From Nelumbo lutea (Eukaryota; Streptophyta; Magnoliopsida; Proteales; Nelumbonaceae), in contig JAKGHH010000005.1 in assembly GCA_022828595.1 (NCBI GenBank), positions 59,515,655-59,579,654 of the forward strand: a stretch of DNA of 64,000 bases, given 5' to 3'. Of this stretch, positions 1 to 11,800 are shown piece after piece; position 1 is the first letter of the stretch; each line of letters starts with the position of its first letter. The translations under genes were made by a program, and so were the position numbers. Below the pieces are notes generated by a model that ran no database searches, had not been told where the DNA came from, and saw nothing but the letters and a program-made list of their open reading frames with translations.

Positions 1-3000
1 AATAAAAAAAAAAAAAAAAAGGAAAATTAGTGGCGATGAGGTAGCGCTGGGAAGTTGGAAGAAGTGGTGGTGTGGAATGAATTCAGCTGGAATGCTTTGT
101 ACATGAAAGACCGTGGATCTGGCGCAAATATCATTCTTATTCCTTTCAAAATTGAAATGTAGTTGGGAATGGGAGGGACTGTTGATGGAATAGAATCAGA
201 ATACAAAATTACAAGTCATTCATTAACCCACATCACAAGATTCTATGAAACCATGCTTGGTTAGACGATGGACCATGGTTGGGGTTAGCCAGGGTGTAAT
301 GCCTTCTTTATAAAAGTTCTAATCTAATGGCCACAATACATTGCTAGCTATATTCATATCTAGTCGCACATTGAGAACATCTCTTCTTATATTTTGTATC
401 ACTGATATTCCAGATGTTATGTCGGTTGGAGGCAGATGATGCGTTCCATTTTAGTGTTTTTATGACTTTTGTGCTGTTTGCACTGATCAAGTGATGTTCT
501 ACCCAAGTTCATGGGGGGCTACTTTTCGTGCATTGATTAATGAATTGTGTGCCTTATGGCTTCCAAGATAGAGAGATACAACTACAAGTTGCTGGTTCCA
601 GGCTCCCTCCCAATCAGTAATTTCAGTCCTCAGTTCAGTTCATGTGTGATGTGTGCGGTGGATCGAATCTAAATGAGCTGAGCTGAGATGACTTGCTCCC
701 TCTTCAGACCTCTCCAGTCTCCACCCTCAAAATCGTTAATAATGCGGTAAAATAATTCAGAAAAATTAAGGCTAAAAATCTGCAGATTTGGGGATTTAAT
801 TAGATTGAATGGGGTGGCCTTTCTTAGGAGTTAAACTTGGAAACTCATCAACTTGCACACGGTGCCATTATTATTTCCCCCTTGGATTCCAGTTGGGTTA
901 GACATTGAAAAGGACACCTAGAAATCGGAAGCTGGTTTTCCCATGTATCACATATGTGGCGTATTTGGCTAAATTGTGAAATTTGATTGATTGATTGATT
1001 GAGAGAGAGAGATTCACTCCATCCCTAAGATTCCAAATAAACAAATAAACAAAGACAACCTTAACTTGTAAGTAAAAAAAGATTCTAAAACTAACCCAAA
1101 TTGATGATTCATAAATAGAGTATAATTCACTATGGCCCATGAAAAAAGGTGGGTAGGATCCTAATATATGTAAAAGAGAGTAGATTATTCCACACTATAA
1201 GTCAATAACTGATTTGGATGGTAATCCTTAATCATAAGGTTTAGTTTAGAAACAATATAAATATGTTATAAAATAATATTAACTATAAGATTTTGCATTC
1301 TATATACTTGCATTTATACTCCTTTCCAATTGCCTGCACCGTTCCAAAATTGCAATTAATATATGTCTGATTTTATTTATTTTTTTCAACTTTGAGGGGG
1401 CTTTGTCGAGAAGTAATTGCCCGTCTCTAACTCAACAACACATCAAGACCGACCCTCCTTAGTCTTTCTCCTTCCCCTTCTCCACTTGGCTTAATAAGAT
1501 AGTAAAGCTGAAAGGGAATGAATAGATGGGGTGGGACTGGGATTCTATTTATACCTCGGTTTGAGCGTCTCTTTGTTTGGCAATTGGCACTAGCTTAGCT
1601 AGTTGAAAATTGAAATGATCTCCACACCCAACATCCAACTTTTGTTTGCTGGCAATTGGCACTCCCACGGTCTCAACTGGAGGGTGAATTTTACTGCATT
1701 CTCTACAATGGTTGGTCGGTTGCCTTACTGTTCTTCATTTATTTGCTATATATGAATGATTGTTGCGAGACGAGGCGTGCAATTCTAGGCGATAATTTGA
1801 ATACTGAGAATTAAAGAGCAACTAAATGCTTGTCAAAATGTCTCAGTACAAGAAAAGAAGGAGACCTGGTGGAGTAGTGATCAGTGGCTCCATGAGAGCG
1901 TGATGAGTCAAGACTCAAGACTCATGTTCTTCTCTCTTCAACCATGGACTGTGAACTCTCACTGCCAATGTGTGAGTATGTCTCAACCCCTACCTACCTC
2001 CTTGGCCCCAATTCCTGTATTTATTTATTTATTTATTATTTTTAAAGAAAAAGCAAAGAATAAGAAAACCTTTTAAGTTTTGAAATTCTGATAATCTGCA
2101 CTTTTGAGTTCAGATCTGCCCTGCTCAACACCGCTCAATGTTCTACAGTATATCACCGCTGGGTACTAGAAACATCTCCCGATAATAATATCATATCATC
2201 AGTTGGTTATAATACTATCATATCATCATAAGATGTTCCAATACATGGGGAGGATGTGCTGTGAGACGTTGGGACCCCCCAACTTTGCACTTCTGGACAT
2301 GGGGAATGTATCTAAAATCGACCCACTGCCACTGGTCCCTATCCCCTTGTGGCTTGTGCCAATGTGCCAATGTGCCATGCCATGGCTAATTTTTAAAATT
2401 TTGCATTTTCAAAAATGTAAGACAGATCCCTTTGTCGTTTCACCGTGTTCGAAAGGACAGTGGAATGCCGTCCTTAAAGCCTCGGCCATTGGATTGGAAT
2501 TTTGGAATTTGGAATTAATGAAGTTGTAGTGTACAAACTACAGCATGACATCCATGCAACAGCCAACGGCATCTGTTCTGACTTCTTGGGGGGTTTAGCT
2601 TTAATTAATCAACTTTGAGTAATATAGTAAAAGGGAATGCCAGCCTAAAACAAATCCTGCTAGGCTGAGAGTTGACAGCCCTATTACGCTCTAGCTATTA
2701 CTCATCATCACTCATCAGAAGGTGGTATGCTTGTAGGGATGGAGAGGCTATATGTTTTGTTCAGTGGATTCAGTACATAACTAATTGGGACTTGGGAGGC
2801 AGTGTGCCAAATCAGCAGGGGCACCCTTCGTTGGGTTCTAAGTTTCAAGCCATTACCGAGCAGGGATTAGCCCTTTATCAGCAGTCTGGGGAACCAATGG
2901 TAGTGTTTTAAGTTAGTAATAAAATACATGGGGAACCAATGATAGCTTTTATAATGGGGCATATGAATTTATTAATTACTGACATGGAACACCTCTACAC

Positions 3001-3896
3001 TTATTGGGTGGGGTCCTTAATTTGTGAGATCACATCAGCGTCCACAGGGGAACACCTCTCGTACCCCACAGCCACCTCTACACTTATTGGTTGGGATATG
3101 ATGTGGGACATGCCCTATGGGCACCCATGTTTAACTTGTCTTGGCTCGGCCATTGTCTACACTAATATTTAATAAATCTCATACCGGGGCCGGCCGGGAT
3201 CAAACCATGAAGGCAACAACAGTTTTGAAAGACTCAAGTTGATTGTAACTAACGCATACAATTGTTCTCAAAATCCGACCGGCCTTCTTTCCAACCTCAT
3301 AATGACTCACAAGTCAGCTATGGTGATTTCAAATATCTAGCTAATTTTGAATCATTTGATACGTGACTACTTTCCAACCTCATAATGACTCGCTAGTATA
3401 CACTGTTTTTATAAAGAGGGAAACAAAAACAAAACAGGAAATTAGGACTGGAAAGAAAATACAACTTCCCCACCTTGTCCAGATGACCTCTGCTTATTAC
3501 CGAAAGAGGAATGGAAAGTAGAAACGTCGGTCATCAGAAAGGAGAGATGTTTCTATTGAAAGGTGATAGATAGTTAATTAATTGAAATTTTGGCATCAGT
3601 GGAGTGGTTAATTAAACAAGTGTTCCATATATGGAAAGCCATAATCCATAGCTTCAACTAAACCACATGGATTCTGCCTAGCCATGCATCAAACTCAAGG
3701 CCATTAATGGACTGGATTAATTATCTCCTCTGCAGATGGAAACCTAGAGAAAATGAAATTTAATTGTTTTTGAACCCCACTCTAATGGCCCCATTTTGAT
3801 AGAGGAAGCTCAACTGCTTTCCTCGGTAATGTCATTGCATTGACTGATGAAAATAGTAATATCAACAGATTAAGATGTTACATGAAAAATATCTAT
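1..3896. other. Intergenic stretch, no gene recognised
   Basis: AT-rich plant intergenic DNA. Short open frames on both strands (for example around 2203-2529 and 2672-3172) show no recognisable domain, no convincing splice sites and no codon pattern that sets them apart from chance. A short GATT/GA simple repeat lies at about 981-1012. No LTR, tRNA or other RNA gene was seen. Confidence 0.55.
981..1012. repeat. Simple repeat (GATT)n/(GA)n
   Basis: Perfect short GATT units run directly into GA dinucleotides. This is an ordinary microsatellite. Confidence 0.8.
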
Positions 3897-3904
3897 ACCT
3901 ACAA

Positions 3905-4215
3905 GGGTGGTCACGAGTCAAATTTTTTATGAGATATTCGAGTCTCGATTAGTCTTGGTTTAAATCAAGTTTCGAGTCAAGTTCGAATTTAATAAAGCTC
4001 AGTTCAGGATATATATATTATACATACATAAAAAAAAATTATATGTATAATTTTTTATTTTTATAAAACATTTGACTCACAGTCGAGCTCAAGCTTACAA
4101 GCTTTTGATTCAAGCTCAAGTCTCTAGCTCAAATCGAGCTTGAGCCTCATAGTTTATTGTTGAGCAGAGCTCTAATAACTAGATATTCGGTTTGGCTCAG
4201 CTTGAATCCATCCTT
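3905..4215. mobile_element. hAT-like non-autonomous element, GAGCTC-rich family
   Basis: The element begins GGGTGGTCACGAG and ends CCATCCTT. It is rich in CGAGCT/AAGCTT words. The flanks acctacaa (3897-3904) and acgtacaa (4216-4223) match in 7 of 8 positions, which fits the 8-bp target duplication of hAT transposons. A related sequence occurs at about 28,040-28,510. It has no coding capacity. The family assignment is inferred from termini and duplication length. Confidence 0.5.
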
Positions 4216-4256
4216 ACGTACAAGCATGTTCTTGTCCATAATGGATAATACAAATA

Positions 4257-5213
4257 TAGGCCATGTTTCGTTCAACTCTCATTCTTGTTCATTCTATCCA
4301 ACAATGAAATTCTAAAATTAACAGAAATTGGTAGAAATGGTCAAAATGAGAAGATATTGCTATGAACCAAATTTTTTTTTTCAAAATAAATAATTCTTTT
4401 CATTGCTAGAATGAAAATGAATTTTGAACATGTTTGGTATAAATTTCATTTTCATTCATTTTTTTTCTTTTCAACCAAGCCAATAGTATAAGTATACATA
4501 CAAATATAATACTGATTAGCAGTATATAATGAAAACATGCAAGACCCACACTAACAAAACTCAAATACACCATGTAGGCCCTACATCAATGACACAAAAT
4601 ATGAAAAAGAAAAAAAGGACAAGAAACAAGAAAATACTTTGCTTTTGGTTGCATAGAGAAAATATAAAATAAATAAATAAATAAAGGAAGCAATTAGCAC
4701 TTATTTAAAAACTAATTAAAAGAAAATTAGTTTGCTGAATTTAGTAGGCAGTTGTGTAAAGGAAGAAAAGACCTTGGAACTTTCAAATAGAAATGTAATT
4801 TAAAATATGTAAAATCAATAACATGAAAAAGTACAAAATGTCTAACAATTTCATCAATAAAAGTATATACTAAAAAATCATAAAATAAAGTAAAACATCA
4901 TATAAGCATGGCACATGTGGCTCATTTTCAATTTTCAAAAAAGCTCTATATTGGCAGTCATAAAGTGCCAGCATAGTTTTACCAACGGATGGTCGGCGAT
5001 TAATATCCATCGACGTAAGTTTTCACGACAGACCTAGGACAACAGTCAATTTTTGTGTCACAAACTCATTTTTCATTCAAAAATAATGGAGCTCATGGCA
5101 AATATTTTATAACCAAATGCTCGCATGTTATTCATTTTTATCCATTTTTACTCAAAATGAAAAAGAAAAATTCAAGAAATTAGGCCTATAACAGTGAACC
5201 AAACATGGTTATA
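4257..5213. mobile_element. Possible large MITE with inverted ends
   Basis: The left end carries GGCCATGTTTCGTTCAA. The right end, read on the other strand, gives AACCATGTTTGGTTCAC, so the termini are imperfect inverted repeats of about 15 bp. The interior is AT-rich and non-coding. A clear target duplication was not found, so the boundaries are provisional. Confidence 0.35.
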
Positions 5214-7374
5214 ATTGATTGAGTGTTGCAGAACTAAAAACATACTGTCAGGTTTTACAAGATGCTAAGGCTTTATTAATTACAACATTAAAAATTCAAC
5301 TGTGATAAATCACTTCATAAGTCATAACTAGTTCAAATTTTAAGTTCTATTTTTTATTTATTTTTGGTTTAACACCTTCACAGTGCCGTTCATGCACCAT
5401 AGTTTTTGCCATAAGTTTATTGGGTTTAATGCCTACTTAAAACTAGGTCTTTCTTGTATTCTATCTATTTTCTCATGTCGTGACTTTCTTTTTTCAAACA
5501 TTGTTCCAGATTCTTTTAGTCCCAAATGGACGAGAAATTAAACAGTTTTGTAGGCCTTTTGGCACAGTTGATAGTTGACAAATGCATTGTGGTGGTCTCG
5601 TGCATTCCATTCTTCTTAAGCGAAGCATCCGTGTGTTGCATGGTTTAATTACTATTTTGGTGTTTGGGCAGATTGGGTTTTAAGGCCACAATAGTAAGGC
5701 TCCCAGCTGCCCAGATTACATTAAGCTTCTGGGTTTCTATTTAATTTCTTGAATAACGAAGAAGGAAGAATTGGAAAAGGATGAAAAAGAGAGATTCACA
5801 ACAACCCGCGCGGTCCAATGTTTGGACCATTATACGCCTCCTTAGTTTCTTCTTTAATCTTTTATTGGCTCTCGCTTACAGTAGAAATTAATCTCCTGTT
5901 TCTTCTGTCAAGTGCCCACCTTCTACATGCTGACTGGGGTGAATATATTATTTGAATCATGGCAAAATTGCATTAATAGAAGTTGTTAGCATATTGGGCG
6001 ACTGTCCTGTCCATGTAGAAAGAAAGAAAGAAAGAAGCATTAAAGAGTAAATAAAAGTAAATGAAGCAAAAAAAGATAGGAAAGGGATTCCCACCTTTTT
6101 TTTTTTTTTTTTTGTTCATTCATACACTTGTTTTGTTTTGATTTAACCTTTATCGATGAAAATGAGTGAAAAAGGTGGTGCGATCTAGGGAGACACCATC
6201 ATAATGGTGCACCAAGGCTTAAAGCAAAACTCTGGGTGGGGGTGACAGAAAAGCTGATACATGATCGTGTGACCGAATGCTTGTCCACCATTCATATCTC
6301 AATATCTCATGACCTTTGTTTGCAGATCGACAAGGAGATCAAAGATTTCTAAGTCATTTAGATATATGTCAATGTTGCTTCTGTCAACATATGAGAGAAT
6401 TAAAGTGGAAACCCCAGTTGCTGAATAGAATTTCCTGTATTTTTATCAAAATAAATAACCCACATTCGATCGATATGAATACCTATTATCATTATTATTC
6501 TCTTGGGCAAATTCTGAGTCGGGACATCCTTTAATGGAATCCCTTTACAGTGGATTCGGAGTACACACAGTCCACAAGTGAACATACATTGAGAGAGAGA
6601 GAGAGCAACTGCTGACCAGTACTTTTTGGAAGATTGTTGTAAGAAGGTTTATATATTAGTAAAAGGAATTTGCTTTGGAGTCATGCTTAGTGACTGTGCA
6701 TGTGCAAGTGGGATTTTAGATGCTGATGTCTCTCTCTCTCTCCCAAGACAATGATGCTAAAGAAGGTACGCATTCTACCAGCACCTTTAATCTTCATAGA
6801 ACACTAGCTAGTACAAACATAGACATGTTGAGAGTGAGGGCATCTTTTCGGAGAATTGTTTGGTTGTTGCCTTATTGGGTACACCTCGTCCAATAAACTG
6901 CTGCTGCTTCTGCCTAAACAAAAGTTATAGTCCACTTGTACATGAATACTTTATAACCAACCTCCTTTGTGAAAATCAAAATACTCTGGCTTTCCATTCC
7001 AATTTCCAAACAGCTGGCTGAGCCAGAGACATGCGAAACATGGTGATATAGGTACTCACTTTATTTTGGCCATGAATTCTATTTTGGCCCTGAACCAGTT
7101 TTGAAAAAAATAAAAAATAAAATAAAATAAAACACTATTGATATCGCCCAATACGACCCTGCCAGCGTATCAGACGTAACTTTGCTCACACCCACTTCAC
7201 AGCACTTGCAGCTGCACATAGGAAACATTTCCTATCCTTGTATGTTGTTATTCATGAAAAATGTTTTCAATACACGGCTGAAATGTTCTGTGAGGGGCAC
7301 TTTGATGAGCAAATCCAGCTTCCCAAGTCTCCACTACAAGCATCCAGACCTTATACAACCTGACCCAGATCCAG
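5214..7374. other. Intergenic stretch, no gene recognised
   Basis: AT-rich sequence with a poly-T run near 6095-6112, GA repeats near 6590-6604 and CT repeats near 6730-6743. Open frames at 6316-6585 and 7182-7454 overlap on both strands and resemble nothing known. Confidence 0.5.
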
Positions 7375-7375
7375 T

Positions 7376-7755
7376 AAGGGGTGCTCATGGTTCGATTAAC
7401 CAAATTATCGGCTATTTTTTGAAATTGAACCAGTACCAACGTTTAACTGGTTGATCAGTTTCAGTTTTTGACCAATTTGGTTCTTCAGTTTTTTATATTT
7501 ATAATATATATTATAAATAAATATATAATATATTATAAATTTGCATATTATATTATAAAAACTATTAATATATAATATATTTACAATGCATTAAAAATAT
7601 ATGTATCTGATGCATATATATATATTTATATACCAGTCAGTTTAGTTAACACCGGTTCTTTAGCTGAAAACTGAACTGGTCCTTCATTTTTTTCAAAAAC
7701 ACCAAAGTGATCGGTTTGATTTAGTTCAGTTTTCTCGGTTCCGTGAACACCCCTA
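7376..7755. mobile_element. hAT-like non-autonomous element
   Basis: The left end AAGGGGTGCTCATGG and the right end GTGAACACCCCTA are imperfect inverted repeats of the GGGGTG(T)TCA type common in plant hAT elements. The interior is AT-rich, with repeated TATAATATA and 'ttggtt' words. A candidate 8-bp duplication matches at only 5 of 8 positions, so the insertion is old or the boundary is off. Confidence 0.4.
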
Positions 7756-8157
7756 TTTCCAATTGGCACCTTCCCAAGGATTATAAATTCTTCTTTTTTA
7801 GGTCTAGATGATCTAACTGATATAATATTTTTATTATTTATTATTTTGGGGGTACTGATGGAATCGGCAAGTAACACAGTTCTGGAAATAGCTCGTCTCC
7901 AAAGTCCTAAAACAAAATTCATGTTACGAACCTCATCTAATTGCATTGGTCCTTCTACAGTTCTAGTGTTGGTATATGGAAGAGGAGATTCCTTTCCAAT
8001 CAATTCCTTGTTATCATTGATGTTTCCCACCCACTGAGGCATGAAGAAAGGCTACCTATGATGCCTGCCTAAAGGCTACAAGTCTACACTCATTATGCCA
8101 TTAGGACTCCACTGAAATTAAGCCGCTGTAGACATAACTAACTTCCAATTCCCCCTC

Positions 8158-8554
8158 CGGGAGCATGAGAAAAGAAGCCAAAAGTATTCCCAGAAGCCAG
8201 ATCTCAATCTATTTCTCCGAAAGCACGACCACTAGCCCCGAAAATAAAATAAAAATAAAAAAACAAAACAAAATACTGTTTTCTACATTCTACACACCAC
8301 AACCAGGCCATTTTATGAAGCATACATTTGGCTTCTGCAGGAAGCCAAACAGTAAAGAATTGCCAAGAATATAACTTGAAGAAGGTTCTGCAGGAAATCC
8401 ATTCTTGACACATGCACATTCTAACAAAGTAAAATTTCAGGTTGCCACTATGACTTGCATCAGTAATGATATATTTTGGGCCATTATTGGGGGAGTGCAA
8501 ATCAAAGTTAAGCAATCTCTGTAAATGTGACAAGCAGACTTACAAACATTCTCG
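8158..8554 (-). other. Probable fabZ 3' UTR and downstream flank
   Basis: Sequence after the exon 4 stop. Open frames here run on both strands and have no recognisable product. No unambiguous polyadenylation signal could be assigned. The assignment as UTR is inferred from position only. Confidence 0.3.
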
Positions 8555-8805
8555 TCATTCGCCGCCAGTAGCCATCAAGAACTCGCCCTCGCAAACCACC
8601 TCACCTCCAACATATGCCTTTCCTTCCATCTTTGCAATTCCAAAGCGTTTTTGCAGTTTAACAAGTGTCATTCGCATAACCAATGTGTCCCCTGCAACAA
8701 CAGGTTTCCGGAACCTACTTTATCAATTCCAGCAAAGAAGAAATTTTCACGAGAGCCACCCACTTCTGGTTGCAGCATCACCAACCCTCCAACTTGAGCC
8801 ATTGC
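8555..8805 (-). CDS. fabZ: fabZ exon 4 (C-terminal hot-dog half), with 1-nt deletion
   Basis: The acceptor ACACAG precedes GCAATGGCTCAAG. The translation reads [17 protein letters not shown], then [13 protein letters not shown]. After a one-base shift it reads [19 protein letters not shown], then [17 protein letters not shown] and the stop at 8557-8555. The order and content are those of the C-terminal half of plant FabZ. No other copy of this exon was seen between here and exon 3. Without the shift, translation hits TGA about 18 codons later. Confidence 0.8.
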
Positions 8806-11800
8806 CTGTGTTCAAGTACCACATGCATTATTAATTATCAGGGAGGGGTCCAGAAGGCCATTGAATTTGCAAATGCCAACTTAACAAAGGCAAAGGTGTA
8901 CAAAATGGACAGAAGTATAATAATTCTGAGGTGCTAAGAAATTATATGGGACTTTACGCCATGAAGAATTTAAGATATGAAGATGAAAGAATTAGACATT
9001 AAGGGTGTCAAGAAGCTTAAATTAAGTTTATATATATTCTTTTATTTACTACAAGAAATTATATGGAACTTCATGCCATGAAGAAGCTGTGGAATAAAAA
9101 GATTAAAACACTAGGCATTTAGGATGTCAAGAAGCTTGGATTAGTTTTTTTTTTTTATTAAAAGGAAGTGTGCACCACCACAAGGTGCAGCAGTTTAACA
9201 CTTGACTTCTTAAACCGTATAGGGAATGTCACACTTTGGCATTTTACAGACAAATCAATAAAAGACCAATTCTAGCATTGAGTTAGAGCCACAGACGCCT
9301 TAAAACACAAAAGGACAATATGTAACGATCACATAACACATATATTGCACAAACATATCCATGTTCAGCCTTTATCCTTTTGTGATTCAAGACCTCCACA
9401 GTGCTCTCTGTAAAAACACACCTTGCATTTCACACAGCAATACAAAACGAATTAATATTAGCAGTTTTATCCAACACAAGCCATTTAAGGAGGAAATCTG
9501 GAAGCTTAGAGCAACCATGTTAGAGAAAATGAAGGTTCTAATACTTTTATAATTGTGGGAAGATGGAAGATTTAGAAATTGATATCATAAAATGTGCAGA
9601 AAACAAAGTCTTCCATGGAAAGGGGCAAAAATATGACTGAAATATTTAAGAATATTAGTACAATAATCTTGTTGACGTGGAAAAATTCCAGACTGTACAC
9701 AAAATACAGAATGGTTCATTCAATCAAGCCTGTCAGCTTTGATAGCTCAGACTTGGGTTCAAGTCTGAAAACCACCCTAACACAAAGAAAGAGATGTATA
9801 GGGGAAAAAGAAGAAACATTTCTTTAAGGGATAAGGGGGAAGGGAGAGACTGCAGTGAAGAGCTTCCATGACAATATTCCTTTAAATTTATTTTCTTTTT
9901 TATCTGAGAGGAGGGGAAGAGGAGAGATTAAGGTCTCTCTATCCTGTTTGCAGTCAAACAAAGATATATAGTTGGGCATTTCCTTCTATCTAGCTCAAAC
10001 TTTAAACATAAGGATTGTCACATTTTACAGAAACTTAATTTGTCATCTGAATACCAATATTTCATATATCAAATATAGTCCAAATAATCAGATTGATAGT
10101 AGGTGGGCCCATAGTTGTCAAGGCAATGCCTAGGTGGCATGGTGGTTGCCTAGAAGCATCACTACAAGTATTTCAGGAAGAGCACTTGCTCAGCTCATTA
10201 CATCACTAACCTTTTTGTGATTTGGACTGGGCAGGGTGTCTTCTTACTAGGCAATCAACCACTGGGTATGTTACATTGGGCCATTCCCCAATGTCATGGC
10301 ACACCAAGAAACAACCTATGGTGTCCTGTTCATCTGCTGAAGCAGAGAACAGGGCCATGGCCATTCTCAATGGTGAACTTGTTTGGTTCAAGCAGCTCTT
10401 CTCTGATCTGGGCCTTCATCATGCCCAGCCCATGCAAGTGTTCTGTGATAACAAGGCGGTCATACACATTGCAACTAACCCAGCATTTCACGAAAGGACA
10501 AAACACATCAAAATAGATTGCCATTTCATTCGCAAACATTTGAAATCTCATGTCATGGCCACATTGCAGCTAACCCAGTGTTTCACAAAAGAACAAAACA
10601 CAACAATATAGATTGCCATTTCATTCGAGAACATCTGAAGTCTCATGTCATTGCCATATTCCATATTCCTACCAAGGTCCAGCCAGCCAATTACTAGTGT
10701 CCAGAGACCAGGTTGGGCATGTTCAACCCACACAGCCCAACTTGAGGGGGCGTATTAGTGAAATGTAATACTTAGAGAAGGTTCCAGTTTGTTACAAGTT
10801 GTTATGTCCACTTGCCCAAGTGGCACAACTGACTTTACATTTGTTACACCAACTTTACATTTGTCCCCAGTATCTATAATATAATGTTCTTAATGAAGGA
10901 CAAATCATCTCCCTCGACTTAGACTTTCTCGCACCTCTGTAATTTTCATCATCTAAAGATGCTAGATGGGTGCTTTAAAACATTCTCAACATATTTAAAT
11001 CAGTTGAATCATTGTCTTGTTCTATTAAAATAAACATGATACACTGAATAATTATTAACAACTTTTAACTCTCATAGCTTCTGCTTCATAGCAATATTTT
11101 AAGACGTGGAGGCGTGATGCAAGGTTTTCCACTACCTAGAGGCGTGAGGCATAGTTCAGAACGTAAGAGGCATAAGCCTCCCAAACACAAGGAGGTGTAA
11201 GCCTCCTTGAGAGGAGGGGGATGAAGAGGAAGGGGAGGAGGAAGAAGAGGACAGAGGATCTCATTTTTCTTTATCATTAAAAAAAATATATATTAAGAAG
11301 AATGAAGATGCATGACACTAGTTGAAAGGGGGTCCTATCTTCCCTTCCCTTCCCTTTCCTTTCCTTTTCTCTTTTTTCTTCTCATTCTGTTATTTTTTTT
11401 CCCTCCCTTTCTTTCCCTTTCCTTTCCTTTTTTCTTGTTTCTTTCTTTTTTTCTTTTTTTTGTCTTTTTATGAGGTGTGTGTGAGGTGCATGAGGCGTAT
11501 GCCTCTAGCACACCTCATGAAAAAGGCATATGAGGCATACGCCTCTTGCACCTGAGGTGTCCTCAGAGGTGTCAACTCCTCTGGCATACACCTTAGGGCA
11601 TTTTGGGGGCACCTCGCCTAGAGATGTGCATCCAGGCATACGCTTCCTATGCCTTTTAAAACACTGTTTCATACTTGAATGTTTTTCCTTTTTCTAGGAA
11701 TTTTATACTCTAATATCTAAATCAAGATTATGTAAACAGACTCTGTAAATGTTTTAATTGAAGAAAAATTATGTGAAAACTTATCATAGGCACTGATCAA

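Noticed and set aside
2203..3172. Consecutive plus-strand frames of 77-108 residues
   Set aside because: No domain, no shared frame and no start context; not supported as a gene.
7626..8042. 138-residue minus-strand open frame
   Set aside because: Its C-terminal half lies inside the hAT-like element at 7376-7755 and the rest matches no family; chance frame.
8466..8937. Plus-strand open frames over fabZ exon 4
   Set aside because: Antisense shadows of the exon; the minus strand gives the clear FabZ translation.
11322..11555. 77-residue Phe/Pro-rich frame
   Set aside because: Artefact of the pyrimidine tract.
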